Of a stretch of DNA of 64,000 nucleotides, positions 1-7,333 are shown piece after piece. This DNA comes from Streptomyces sp. ALI-76-A (lineage in GTDB: Bacteria > Actinomycetota > Actinomycetes > Streptomycetales > Streptomycetaceae): contig NZ_JASVWB010000002.1 in assembly GCF_030287445.1 (NCBI RefSeq), positions 2,046,001 through 2,110,000 on the forward strand. Reading direction: 5' to 3'. Below the pieces are notes generated by a model. It saw only the letters and a list, made by a program, of their open reading frames with translations. It was not told the origin of the DNA and searched no databases. Both the position numbers and the translations under genes were made by a program. Each line of letters starts with the position of its first letter. Position 1 is the first letter of the stretch.

Positions 1-43
1 GGCCGGCCGCGGAGACGGCGGAACAGACGGTCTCGGCAATCAT
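1..43 (-). CDS. 5' end of an unidentified gene running off the left edge
   Basis: An ATG on the minus strand at 43 is preceded at five bases by a good Shine-Dalgarno (TGGAGGACCGG then ATG) and the frame stays open to the window edge, giving MIAETVCSAVSAAG. It would be divergent from the DsbA-like gene. Only 14 residues are visible, so no family can be named. The start signal is the only support. Confidence 0.3.
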   Translation of the reverse strand, partial: MIAETVCSAVSAAG

Positions 44-259
44 CCGGTCCTCCAGGCAGGGCTCGGTCGCGCACGGGGCGCTTCGTCCCTTCCATCCTGC
101 ACCCGCCGGACCCCGCCGGGCCATGGTCCGGCCCGACATCAGGGACATCTCCGGGTCGGCTCCTCCGCAGGTGCCGGTCCCGGCGCGGCCCCGAGGACTG
201 CCCCGGAACCGGCCGAGGGCCGATTGGGCCGGGCCCGGCCGGGCTGGGAGACTGGGCGC

Positions 260-778
260 ATGAGCGACTCCTCCCCCGCCCGTCCCGCCGCCGTTCTCGA
301 CGTCTGGTGCGAACTCCAGTGCCCCGACTGCCGTGGCGCCCTGGACGACCTCCGGGCCCTGCGCGCCCGCTACGGCGACCGGCTGGAACTGCGCCTGCGG
401 CACTTCCCGCTGGAGAAGCACAAGCACGCGTTCGCCGCCGCCCAGGCCGCCGAGGAGGCCGCGGAACAGGGGCAGGGATGGCCGTACGTCGAGGCGGTGC
501 TCGGCCGGGTCGAGGAGCTGGACCGCGCGGGCGACGCCTTCCTCATCGAGGTCGCCCGCGAACTGGGCCTGGACGCCGAGGAGTTCGACACCGCGCTGAT
601 CGACGGCCGGCACATCCTGATCGTGGACGCCGACCAGGCCGAGGGCAAGGCGATCGGCGTGACCGGCACCCCCACTTATGTCATCGGCGGCGAGCGCCTC
701 GACGGCGGCAGCAGCCAGGAAGGGCTGCGGGAGCGCGTCGAGGAGATCGTGGACCGGCTGCTCGCCGAGGGCGCGTGA
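260..778 (+). CDS. DsbA-family thioredoxin-fold oxidoreductase
   Basis: Predicted cytoplasmic thiol oxidoreductase of the DsbA/FrnE thioredoxin-like superfamily, 172 residues. The sequence opens with a beta strand leading to CELQCPDC, which contains the redox-type CPDC motif near residue 20, then an all-helical middle and a GVTGTPTYVIGG stretch near residue 140 that supplies the cis-Pro loop typical of the fold. No signal peptide is visible. I chose the ATG at 260 because it follows a GGGAG-type ribosome site and the alignable domain begins shortly after; an upstream in-frame ATG at 224 adds a low-complexity 12-residue tail. It stands alone, convergent with the acetyltransferase downstream. 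The substrate is unknown. The fold is fairly certain; the redox role is inferred from CPDC and the cis-Pro loop. Confidence 0.8.
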   Translation: MSDSSPARPAAVLDVWCELQCPDCRGALDDLRALRARYGDRLELRLRHFPLEKHKHAFAAAQAAEEAAEQGQGWPYVEAVLGRVEELDRAGDAFLIEVARELGLDAEEFDTALIDGRHILIVDADQAEGKAIGVTGTPTYVIGGERLDGGSSQEGLRERVEEIVDRLLAEGA

Positions 779-781
779 GCC

Positions 782-1606
782 TCAGAGCAGCTCCTTGTAC
801 AGGTGGTGGGTGAGCGTCTCGTAGCCGAGCGACGCGTAGAGCCGCTCGGCCGGGGTGTTGCCCGCGAAGACGTTCAGCCGGATGCCCGTCCACCCGGCCG
901 CGACGGCCTGCGCCTCGGCCAGCAGCATCAGCGTCCGGCCGTGCCCCCGGCCCCGGTGCTCCGCGTCCGCCTCGACGTCGTAGACGAAGCCCTGTCCGTC
1001 GCGGGCGCCCACCCACAGCGTGCCGACCCGGGTCCCTTCGTGCTCCAGGACGCTCAACGACATGCCGACGGTGGCCGGGCCGTCCGGGAGCAGCGTGGCG
1101 TGGTCCCGCTCGGCCTTGGCCCACGCCTCGGCCTCGGGCACGCCCCGCGCGATCCAGTCCTGCGCGTAGCCCGCCTTCTCGTGCTCCAGCCAGCCGTCGA
1201 ACTCCGCCTCCGTCAAGGGCCGGCCGCGGCTCCCGGCGGGCAGTTCCGGCGGGACGCTGCCCAGTGCCTTGCCCATCAGACGGTTGCGGACGACGTACCC
1301 GAGGGCGGTGGCCGCTCTGAGCGCCGCCTCGGCCTCGGCGGGTATCGCCACCTCGATCCGCCGGCAGCCCCAGCCGCGCGCCACCTCCTCCGCGGCGAGC
1401 GCGGCCACCGTCCCCCGGCCGCGCCGACGGTCCGGCGCCTCGATACGCAGGTCCAGGATCCGGGCCACCTGATCTCCGAAGACGGGGGACGTGTCGAGGT
1501 GGATCGCGCCGACGGGACGGCTGTTCACACACACCTGGTAGCGGCGCGAACGCGTTCCGTCGGCCGCGCGCTGAAGCGGCTCGGTCGGCCGCAGAGTCGT
1601 GGTCAT
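782..1606 (-). CDS. Double-domain GNAT N-acetyltransferase
   Basis: Predicted acetyl-CoA dependent N-acetyltransferase of 274 residues with two GNAT folds in tandem. The first lies at about residues 20-110 with an RRRGRG coenzyme A loop; the second at about 165-274 has HRGRGHGRTLM as its loop and ends NTPAERLYASLGYE, a classic GNAT C-terminal signature. Such tandem GNATs in actinomycetes include mycothiol-synthase-like enzymes, but the specific substrate cannot be read here. No Shine-Dalgarno precedes the ATG; instead TAGAAC lies seven bases upstream, so a leaderless mRNA is likely. The stop is only three bases from the stop of the convergent DsbA-like gene. Confidence 0.85.
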   Translation of the reverse strand: MTTTLRPTEPLQRAADGTRSRRYQVCVNSRPVGAIHLDTSPVFGDQVARILDLRIEAPDRRRGRGTVAALAAEEVARGWGCRRIEVAIPAEAEAALRAATALGYVVRNRLMGKALGSVPPELPAGSRGRPLTEAEFDGWLEHEKAGYAQDWIARGVPEAEAWAKAERDHATLLPDGPATVGMSLSVLEHEGTRVGTLWVGARDGQGFVYDVEADAEHRGRGHGRTLMLLAEAQAVAAGWTGIRLNVFAGNTPAERLYASLGYETLTHHLYKELL

Positions 1607-1681
1607 CAGGGGAGTTCTACCCGCCCCGGAGACCCGAGTCAGCCCGTTTTCCCGGGCTCCGGCGGATCTTCGGACGGCTCG

Positions 1682-2503
1682 TCACGGATCCTGGTCGTCC
1701 CCGGACCGCTCGTCGAAGATCCGCATGGCCTTGGCGGTCACCGGGCCCGGCGCACCCGGCAGCGCGCGGTCGTCGACCCGGTGGACGGCCTGGACGTCCC
1801 GCAGCGTGGAGGTCAGGAAGATCTCGTCGGCCCGTTCCAGCACGTCCAGCGGCAGGTCGGTCTCCCTGGCGCCGGTCCACTCGATGGTCAGGGCACGGGT
1901 GATGCCCGCCAGGCAGCCCGAGGAGAGCGGCGGAGTGTGCAGCTCACCGTCGAGGACGACGAAGACGTTCGACCCGGTGCCCTCGCACAGCCGCCCCACC
2001 GTGTTCCCGAACAGCGCCTCCGAGCCGCCCTGCCGGCGGGCCCGGGCCAGGGCGACGACGTTCTCCGCGTACGACGTCGTCTTCAGGCCGGTGAGCGCGC
2101 CGCGTTCGTTGCGGGTCCACGGGACGGTGATCACGGCCGTCGTGTCGGGGCGCCGGGCGGACTCGCCGAGGGCGACCAGGAGGGTCGGGCCGTGCTCGCC
2201 CCGGTCGGAGCCGAGGGGGCCGTGGCCGCCGGTGTAGGTGACGCGCAGCCGGCCGAGCGGCATCGGGTTGGCCTCCAGGACCGCGGCGCAGGCCCGGCGG
2301 ACCTCGTCGAGGTCCGGGTCCGGCAGGCCGAGGCCGCGCGCGGAGCGGGTCAGCCGGTCGAGGTGGCGGGTGAGCGCGAACGGCTTCCCGCCGACCGCCT
2401 TCACCGTCTCGAAGACGCCGTCGCCCACGGTCAGCCCGTGGTCCAGGGCGGAGACACGAGCGGACTCCAGGTCCCGCAGTCCGCCGTCGAGCCAAAGTTT
2501 CAC
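1682..2503 (-). CDS. pabC: Aminodeoxychorismate lyase (PabC), class IV PLP enzyme
   Basis: Probable 4-amino-4-deoxychorismate lyase, which releases pyruvate to give p-aminobenzoate for folate. It is a 273-residue class IV pyridoxal-phosphate protein, the fold shared with branched-chain aminotransferases. Visible landmarks are the N-terminal DHGLTVGDGVFET block, the catalytic lysine in GLKTTSYAENV, and FGNTVGRLCEGTGSNVF in the cofactor region. The start is the GTG at 2503, which follows GGTGGAG at a proper distance and gives the family-typical KLWLDGG beginning; a longer frame adds arginine-rich residues that look non-coding. It lies 34 bases behind pabB in the same direction, which supports the lyase role over a generic aminotransferase. 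A D-amino-acid transaminase is the main alternative. Confidence 0.85.
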   Translation of the reverse strand: MKLWLDGGLRDLESARVSALDHGLTVGDGVFETVKAVGGKPFALTRHLDRLTRSARGLGLPDPDLDEVRRACAAVLEANPMPLGRLRVTYTGGHGPLGSDRGEHGPTLLVALGESARRPDTTAVITVPWTRNERGALTGLKTTSYAENVVALARARRQGGSEALFGNTVGRLCEGTGSNVFVVLDGELHTPPLSSGCLAGITRALTIEWTGARETDLPLDVLERADEIFLTSTLRDVQAVHRVDDRALPGAPGPVTAKAMRIFDERSGDDQDP

Positions 2504-2537
2504 CGGTCTCCACCTCACACGTCCGGGGCGGGCCCTG

Positions 2538-3617
2538 TCATCGGCCGGGCACCCCGGAGTCGTCCCCCGGGCCGGCCGTCGGCCCCTCCCCACTCACCTC
2601 GTACTCCCCCGACGCTACCGCGAGCAGCCGGGACGCCTTGAGCTCGGTCTCCCGCCACTCCGCCTCGGGGTCGGAGCCCCAGGTGATCCCGGCACCGGTA
2701 CCGAAGCGCAGACGGCCGGCCGGCCGGTCGAGCCAGAAGGTACGGATGCCCACCGCCAGCTCGCCGCTGCCCCGGTCGGCGTCCACCCACCCGATGCCAC
2801 CGCAGTACGGACCTCTCGGTGCCGTCTCCAGTGCCTCGATGATCCGCAGCGCGCTCGACTTGGGCGCCCCGGTGACCGATCCGGGCGGGAACGCCGCGGC
2901 CAGCAGCTGGGGCCACCCGGCGTCCGCACGCAGCTCCCCGCGGACGGTCGACACGAGGTGGACCAGCCCCGGGTGCTTCTCCACGGCACACAGATCCGGC
3001 ACGCTGACGCTTCCGGTGACGCAGACCCGGCCCAGGTCGTTGCGGACCAGGTCCACGATCATCACGTTCTCGGCGTAGTCCTTCTCCAGGAGGTCCGCCT
3101 CGGTGCGCCCGGTGCCCTTGATCGGCCCCGACTCGACGACCCTGCCGTCCCGACGCAGGAACAGCTCCGGGGAGGCGGTGGCGATCTCCACCCCGTGACC
3201 GGGAAGGCGAATCGTTCCGGCATACGGTGCCGGGTTGCCGCGCGCCAACAGCGCCGTCAGCGCGTCCACATCCGCCTCCGCCCCGACCGGCGCGGACAGG
3301 ACCCGGCACAGGTTCGCCTGGTAGACCTCACCGGTCGCGATCCGCTCCCGGATCGACCGCACGCCGGCCGTGTACGCGGCACGGTCGAGCGACGACGTCC
3401 AGTCGCCGGCCGCCGGACCCCGCCACCGCCCCGGCACGGGGGCGGGCACCGGCTCCTCCCGTACGTCCCGGAACCGGGCGCACGTCACACCGCCCTCGAA
3501 GTCGGCGCACACCGCCCAGAAACCGCGGGAGTCGAGGGCGGCGGGATCGTCGGTGACATCGAGGAGCCCGGAGGCGATACGGTCACCGAAGCGGGCGAGA
3601 GGAGGCAGGTCGAGCAC
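2538..3617 (-). CDS. pabB: Aminodeoxychorismate synthase component I (PabB-like chorismate-binding enzyme)
   Basis: Predicted chorismate-utilising enzyme that aminates chorismate to 4-amino-4-deoxychorismate. About 359 residues carry the whole C-terminal chorismate-binding domain: SGPIKGTGRTE, KDYAENVMIVDLVRNDLGR, HLVSTVRGEL and FPPGSVTGAPK, which hold the metal and substrate residues of the anthranilate/PABA synthase family. The N-terminal glutaminase-contact region is short and no PabA glutaminase gene is nearby, so it must use a glutaminase encoded elsewhere or free ammonia. The GTG at 3617 is favoured: protein starting VLDLPPLARFG matches the usual beginning, and TAGACT lies seven bases upstream with GGTCAC 17 bases before that, so translation is probably leaderless. 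The longer ATG at 3761 would overlap the tRNA promoter region. It forms a two-gene operon with pabC. Confidence 0.88.
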   Translation of the reverse strand: MLDLPPLARFGDRIASGLLDVTDDPAALDSRGFWAVCADFEGGVTCARFRDVREEPVPAPVPGRWRGPAAGDWTSSLDRAAYTAGVRSIRERIATGEVYQANLCRVLSAPVGAEADVDALTALLARGNPAPYAGTIRLPGHGVEIATASPELFLRRDGRVVESGPIKGTGRTEADLLEKDYAENVMIVDLVRNDLGRVCVTGSVSVPDLCAVEKHPGLVHLVSTVRGELRADAGWPQLLAAAFPPGSVTGAPKSSALRIIEALETAPRGPYCGGIGWVDADRGSGELAVGIRTFWLDRPAGRLRFGTGAGITWGSDPEAEWRETELKASRLLAVASGEYEVSGEGPTAGPGDDSGVPGR

Positions 3618-3726
3618 GCGGTCGAGTCTATGGCGGGTGTCCTGCGCGTGACCTGGCCGTGTCCCGCGGCGAACCCCGCGCACCTCCGTGAGCAGGGGCA
3701 GCGCAGCACGCTGCGCAAACGCGTTT

Positions 3727-3754
3727 TTGTACTGGCTCCGGAATCCGCTAGAGT
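3727..3754 (+). promoter_or_regulatory. Probable promoter of the tRNA block
   Basis: TTGTAC at 3727-3732 and TAGAGT at 3749-3754 are separated by 16 bases and lie about 40 bases before the tRNA-Gly. This is a good match to a vegetative (HrdB-type) promoter and is the most AT-rich stretch nearby. It is back to back with the pabB promoter. Confidence 0.6.
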
Positions 3755-3795
3755 TCAACACGTCGCCGGGCCGCGCAAGCGAACCGAAACGACAG

Positions 3796-3868
3796 GCGGA
3801 CGTAGCTCAGTTGGTAGAGCGCAACCTTGCCAAGGTTGAGGTCGCGAGTTCGAACCTCGTCGTCCGCT
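3796..3868 (+). tRNA. tRNA-Gly (GCC)
   Basis: A full cloverleaf is visible: acceptor GCGGACG pairs with CGTCCGC, the D arm is GCTC-GAGC, the anticodon stem CAACC-GGTTG encloses TTGCCAA with anticodon GCC at 3829-3831, and the T arm is GCGAG TTCGAAC CTCGT. Discriminator base T; CCA is not encoded, as usual in Streptomyces. First gene of a five-tRNA block. Confidence 0.97.
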
Positions 3869-3904
3869 CGTAGGAAGCAGGGGATCCCGGTCCCCTACAC
3901 TCCT

Positions 3905-3975
3905 GGTGGAGTGGCCGAGAGGCGAGGCAACGGCCTGCAAAGCCGTCTACACGGGTTCAAATCCCGTCTCCACCT
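3905..3975 (+). tRNA. tRNA-Cys (GCA)
   Basis: Acceptor GGTGGAG pairs with CTCCACC, the anticodon stem ACGGC-GCCGT encloses CTGCAAA with GCA at 3937-3939, and the T arm is ACGGG TTCAAAT CCCGT. The discriminator T is the identity base expected for cysteine tRNA. It is 36 bases after tRNA-Gly and four bases before the first tRNA-Val. Confidence 0.97.
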
Positions 3976-3979
3976 CCAA

Positions 3980-4051
3980 GGACGATTAGCTCAGCGGGAG
4001 AGCGCTTCCCTGACACGGAAGAGGTCACTGGTTCAATCCCAGTATCGTCCA
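3980..4051 (+). tRNA. tRNA-Val (GAC), copy 1
   Basis: Acceptor GGACGAT pairs with ATCGTCC, anticodon stem CTTCC-GGAAG encloses CTGACAC with GAC at 4012-4014, and the T arm is ACTGG TTCAATC CCAGT. Discriminator A. Identical by eye to the third copy. Confidence 0.97.
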
Positions 4052-4091
4052 CCGAGGCCTTCGGGCCTCCGGAGCCGTGAGGCTTCGACCC

Positions 4092-4163
4092 GCGCGATTA
4101 GCTCAGCGGGAGAGCGCTTCCCTGACACGGAAGAGGTCACTGGTTCAATCCCAGTATCGCGCA
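4092..4163 (+). tRNA. tRNA-Val (GAC), copy 2 with altered acceptor stem
   Basis: The body from the D arm to the T arm is identical to the flanking valine copies, anticodon GAC at 4124-4126. The acceptor stem reads GCGCGAT paired with ATCGCGC instead of GGACGAT with ATCGTCC. Both changes are compensated on the other strand of the stem, so the cloverleaf is intact and the gene is very likely functional. Confidence 0.96.
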
Positions 4164-4217
4164 CGCAGTGCCCACGATCCGGTCCGTTCACCGACACGGA
4201 GAGATCATGGTTCCCGA

Positions 4218-4289
4218 GGACGATTAGCTCAGCGGGAGAGCGCTTCCCTGACACGGAAGAGGTCACTGGTTCAATCCCAGTATCGTCCA
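4218..4289 (+). tRNA. tRNA-Val (GAC), copy 3
   Basis: Same 72-base gene as copy 1, with acceptor GGACGAT/ATCGTCC and anticodon GAC at 4250-4252. It is the last tRNA before a strong hairpin. Confidence 0.97.
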
Positions 4290-4295
4290 CATACC

Positions 4296-4325
4296 GAAGC
4301 CCCCGGCCCTGCGGCCGGGGGCTTC
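4296..4325. terminator. Terminator hairpin between the tRNA block and the zinc-ribbon gene
   Basis: GAAGCCCCCGGCC and GGCCGGGGGCTTC form a perfect 13-bp stem with loop CTGC, six bases after the last tRNA and 12 bases past the stop of the convergent gene at 4338. It can serve both directions. Confidence 0.85.
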
Positions 4326-4337
4326 TTCGTGCACCGG

Positions 4338-4640
4338 TCAGCTGGAGAACAGCATGCGGCCGAAGCCCTTGTTCCGGTGGTGGCCCTGGTGACCCTGGTG
4401 GCCGTAGTGACCGCCCTGCGGGGCGCCCCAGGCCGGGGCGTGAGCGCCGGGCGAGGCCGGGTACTGCGGCGCGGCCGGGGGCGGCGGGACCGCGGGCTGG
4501 GCCCACTGGGACTCCAGCCGGGTCAGCGACTCCAGCTCGCCGTAGTCGAGAAAGATGCCGCGGCAGCCACTGCACTGCTCGATCTGGACGCCGTTGCGGT
4601 TGTACGTGTGCATCGGAGCATGGCACTTCGGACACTGCAT
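4338..4640 (-). CDS. zf-TFIIB zinc-ribbon protein
   Basis: A 100-residue protein starting MQCPKCHAPM. Two Cys pairs, CPKC at residues 3-6 and CSGC at about 23-26, followed by RGIFLDYGELE, match the zf-TFIIB zinc ribbon that is widespread in bacteria. The rest is a proline, alanine, glycine and histidine-rich tail with GHQGHQGHH near the end, which may bind metal but is otherwise low complexity. I chose the ATG at 4640 because GAGGAG lies upstream and the longer frame adds nothing recognisable. The cellular role of the family is unknown. Confidence 0.8.
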   Translation of the reverse strand: MQCPKCHAPMHTYNRNGVQIEQCSGCRGIFLDYGELESLTRLESQWAQPAVPPPPAAPQYPASPGAHAPAWGAPQGGHYGHQGHQGHHRNKGFGRMLFSS

Positions 4641-4756
4641 GGTCGGTTCAACTCCTCGCCGGTAGGTCCTGCTTGGTGCTTCGCCAGGACAGACTCCGTC
4701 CGGCTTCGGTCGGTTGCACCCTACTTCGCGAAGCCCCGCTCCCACTGCGGCGGGGC

Positions 4757-5683
4757 TCAACCCATGCGGTCACAGGCGTCGACGAGCGCCTGCTCCACCT
4801 CGTCCAGCGGACGGTCCGCCGCGACCGCCTTGGCGATCGAGCGGGCGGCGGTCTGCACGGTGAGCGCGCGGGCGGGGACGTCCAGGGCAGGCCAGGGGTC
4901 GCCGTCCGCGGGGACGGCGGGGCCGCCCGCCGTGCGGTAGGCGGCCAGGAAACGGGCCCAGTCGCCGGGCGGGAGCAGACCGCACGCGTACCAGGCGGCC
5001 GGGCGGGCGAGGTCCCAGGCCGGGACGCCGAGGCCGAGATCGTCCACGTCGATGAGCAGCCACGGACCGTCCGGGGCCGGGTGGCGGACGAGCTGCCCGA
5101 GATGGAGATCGCCGTGGCAGAGGCTCGTGGCGTCCGGCATGGGGGCCTCGGCGCGGGCCCAGGCGGGGAGGGCGGACCAGGCGCGCAGGACGGGAGGCGC
5201 GGCGGGATGCGGCCCGGCGGCACGGAGGCGGGCGACGGCGAGGGCTGCCTTCGCCGGGCCGCGCATGGGCGGCAGCGCGGTCGGGGCAGGGCTGCGGTGG
5301 AGGTGGGCGAGGAGGGTGGCGGCGTCCTCCCAGGGGGCCGCGTCCGGATCCTCCGGGTCCACGGGGGTGCCGTACGGCCAGAAGGTGACAAGTCTGCCGT
5401 GCAGGTCGGCGGGCGTCGGGCTGAGCGGGGGAAGGAGCACGCGGGGCAGGTGGGCGGCGGCGGCGAGCCTGACGGTCAGGTCGGTGCCGGTCGTGTCCGG
5501 GGCGTGGGCCTTGGCGACGGTGTGGGCGTGACGGACGACGGTGGCGTCGGGGCGGTCGGCGAGGGTGGTGGTTGCCTGGTCCGTCGCTCCCCCTGCTGCT
5601 CCGCAGGGGCAGGCCGTCGTTGCCGAGTGGGCCCTGACCCGGGTTCGGATCGTGAGCTCGGTGAGGAGGGGGGTGGTGGTCAC
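4757..5683 (-). CDS. APH-type phosphotransferase family protein
   Basis: Predicted aminoglycoside-phosphotransferase/choline-kinase-like protein of 308 residues. The key landmarks are LCHGDLHLGQLV near residue 190, the catalytic loop with its Asp, and LLIDVDDLGLGVPAWDLA about 20 residues later, which supplies the metal-binding Asp. The N-terminal lobe is short on a clear lysine. The GTG at 5683 follows AGGAG at five bases; the open frame runs further upstream through low-complexity sequence that I reject. In actinomycetes these proteins usually act on unknown small metabolites, so antibiotic resistance should not be assumed. It is transcribed toward the zinc-ribbon gene with a gap of 116 bases. 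Confidence 0.75.
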   Translation of the reverse strand: MTTTPLLTELTIRTRVRAHSATTACPCGAAGGATDQATTTLADRPDATVVRHAHTVAKAHAPDTTGTDLTVRLAAAAHLPRVLLPPLSPTPADLHGRLVTFWPYGTPVDPEDPDAAPWEDAATLLAHLHRSPAPTALPPMRGPAKAALAVARLRAAGPHPAAPPVLRAWSALPAWARAEAPMPDATSLCHGDLHLGQLVRHPAPDGPWLLIDVDDLGLGVPAWDLARPAAWYACGLLPPGDWARFLAAYRTAGGPAVPADGDPWPALDVPARALTVQTAARSIAKAVAADRPLDEVEQALVDACDRMG

Positions 5684-5798
5684 GGGGCTCCTGGAGCGGG
5701 CGGGGTGCTGGTCGGCCGTCACTGGGGACTCGGCCCCCGGACCCCCGCATTCTCGCCCACCCGACCACCCGTCTCGCTCGTCACAGGAAGCCGGCCTC

Positions 5799-5872
5799 TT
5801 CTGGGGGCTGCCGCCCCCAGACCCCCGCATCGGCCCTGAAGGGGCCTCGTCCTCAAACGCCGGACGGGCTGA
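5799..5872. repeat. Dispersed Streptomyces intergenic repeat
   Basis: A hairpin GGGGGCTGCCGCCCCC followed by AGACCCCCGC and then CCTCAAACGCCGGACGGG. From memory this composite motif recurs in many intergenic regions of Streptomyces genomes. It lies downstream of no + strand gene and just upstream of the phosphotransferase. Function unknown; it resembles a terminator or REP-like unit. Confidence 0.55.
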
Positions 5873-6020
5873 ATTCCCCCGGACCGGCACCAAGACGCGG
5901 CCCCCGCAGACCCCGGACGGTCTGAGATCGCCTCGACCGGCGCTACAGGGGGACCCCGTACTCAGCGAGCCCACGCACCACCGCACCCACACCTGTCGGG
6001 AGCGGACGCATCAGGAGGAC

Positions 6021-6148
6021 CCTGAACCAGCACCACCAGGGGGCCGCACCCGCGTACGGCGAGAAGCGGACGCGTCAAGGGGGTCAAGGAGGTCAAGGAG
6101 GTCCTGAACCAGCACCACCAAGGGGCCGCACCCGCGTACGGCGAGAAG
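6021..6148. repeat. 46-bp direct repeat, two copies
   Basis: 6021-6066 and 6103-6148 are the same 46 bases with one mismatch (CCAGGGGGCC against CCAAGGGGCC), 82 bases apart. The spacer itself contains short GGTCAAGGA repeats. Confidence 0.8.
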
Positions 6149-6258
6149 GGGACGGGTCGGGGGTGTCCGCCCGCAGCGGTTGTCGCGTCAACGCAGGGCA
6201 CCTCGGCGAACACCCCATTCCGCGACGTTCCGAGGACGGACACCCCCGACCCGTCCCC
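6148..6258. repeat. 22-bp perfect inverted repeat with a 67-base loop
   Basis: 6148-6169 and 6237-6258 are exact reverse complements. Inside the loop GTCGCG near 6183 can pair with CGCGAC near 6221, so a long structured stem is possible in RNA or DNA. It directly follows the second 46-bp direct repeat. Confidence 0.75.
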
Positions 6259-6347
6259 GCCCCCCACACCCAACCGAACGCGCTACGCGCACCCCCCACC
6301 CACCCCCACAGGCCGCCGCAGGCATCACACCCGCCCCACGGCACAGC

Positions 6348-6386
6348 AATGCCGGCGCAGCTCCCCAGCTGCGCCGGCATTTTTTG
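6348..6386 (+). terminator. Isolated strong Rho-independent terminator
   Basis: ATGCCGGCGCAGCT (6349-6362) and AGCTGCGCCGGCAT (6367-6380) form a perfect 14-bp stem with a CCCC loop, followed by a run of T on the plus strand. True T-tailed terminators are rare in Streptomyces. No plus-strand coding gene lies upstream, so it may end a non-coding RNA; it could also act weakly for the minus-strand gene at 6470. Confidence 0.75.
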
Positions 6387-6469
6387 CCGTCCGCCGCACC
6401 CCCGTCCCCACGGGGTTTCATGGGTGGATGTCCCCGCCCGGACCGCTCTTCCGGGCCTGGGGTCGCCGC

Positions 6470-6664
6470 TCAGCGCCCCAGCATCACGCCCACGGACGAC
6501 GCCTGTGTCGCCACTGTCTCCCAGCCGTCGAAGACGAGGAGGAGCAGCGCCGCCAGAGGAAGGGCCATGATCGTCGCCACCAGGGGGTGGCGGCGGCCGG
6601 TACGGCGGGAGCGCGTGGTGCGTCCCTGCGTGCGGAGCAGTGTCCGCGGTGCCGTGTAGGCCAT
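6470..6664 (-). CDS. Small basic single-pass membrane protein
   Basis: A 64-residue protein with a very basic N-terminal third (several Arg clusters to about residue 27) followed by one hydrophobic helix, ATIMALPLAALLLLVF, and a short polar tail. The ATG at 6664 has GGAGAGG upstream. I do not recognise a family. The layout suggests an N-in, single-span inner membrane peptide. It faces the conserved 91-residue protein upstream with about 200 bases between. Confidence 0.6.
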   Translation of the reverse strand: MAYTAPRTLLRTQGRTTRSRRTGRRHPLVATIMALPLAALLLLVFDGWETVATQASSVGVMLGR

Positions 6665-6861
6665 GGTCCCTCTCCTGACCGTCTCAGTTGTCGTTGGCAG
6701 CGGCGGGTGTCTGACCTCGGGGGACGAGTGCTGCACCCGCCGCTTGACCTCAAATCTAGGTGTCCGGCGCCCCTCGGGCGTCATGCCCTCGTACCTATTG
6801 CCGGGCCTCCCGGAGGATGAGCCGTGACCTGCGGAGTACTCCCCTGGGTGGAGACAGGGAC

Positions 6862-7137
6862 CTAGGCCTCAGGGTCTTCCCGGAGGAGGCGCCCGGTGTG
6901 CCCCGATGTTTCCGAGCTGTCCTCGCGCGGGATCGGCTGCTCGACCAGTGCCAGCACCCGGTTCGCCATGAAACGGGCCGTCCGGACGACCGAGCCGTTC
7001 CGGGTGACTTCGCTCACTTCCACCACTCCTCGGCGTACCGCTGTCTCCACCCGGCGGCCCGCCCTGCTCGCCACCACCTCGTACGTGCGTGTCGTGTCCC
7101 CGGCGTCCACGACTATTTCCACTCGATCACCCTTCAC
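6862..7137 (-). CDS. Conserved actinomycete hypothetical protein, 91 aa
   Basis: The GTG at 7137 follows AAGGGGGA at eight bases. The protein begins with KGDRVEIVVDAGDTTRTYEVV, an alternating beta-like pattern, and ends with an acidic, polar tail. No signal peptide, membrane segment or catalytic motif is visible. The gene is divergent from the protein kinase and shares its promoter region, which may point to a functional link. Function unknown. Confidence 0.6.
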   Translation of the reverse strand: MKGDRVEIVVDAGDTTRTYEVVASRAGRRVETAVRRGVVEVSEVTRNGSVVRTARFMANRVLALVEQPIPREDSSETSGHTGRLLREDPEA

Positions 7138-7333
7138 GGGTCCAATCCCCCTTCTGCGACGGTCGGTTGGGACCGCCCGCGGGCCGAAGTCGGCCTGCTC
7201 CCACAGCCCCTGACCACTCTTCAAGTGTCCCACCCGGCACTGACAATCCGTCGGGCCGAGAGGGCGCGGCCTCTGCGCGCGGCGGGCCGTGGAAACGTAA
7301 GCTGTGGCACGTCACACGGACCGGGCAGCGGGG

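Larger units (their letters stand above)
5684..6469. other. Gene-free repeat-rich intergenic stretch
   Basis: About 790 bases without a convincing gene. Open frames occur on both strands but are arginine and proline rich and lack ribosome sites. The stretch holds a dispersed Streptomyces repeat, a 46-bp direct repeat, a 22-bp perfect inverted repeat and an isolated terminator, each listed separately. Confidence 0.6.

Noticed and set aside
4757..5683. Aminoglycoside resistance gene
   Set aside because: The fold is APH-like, but such proteins are common in actinomycetes with unrelated substrates and nothing in the context points to resistance.
5684..6469. Several open frames of 70-190 codons
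   Set aside because: They are proline/arginine rich, overlap one another on both strands and lack ribosome sites; the DNA is better explained by repeats.
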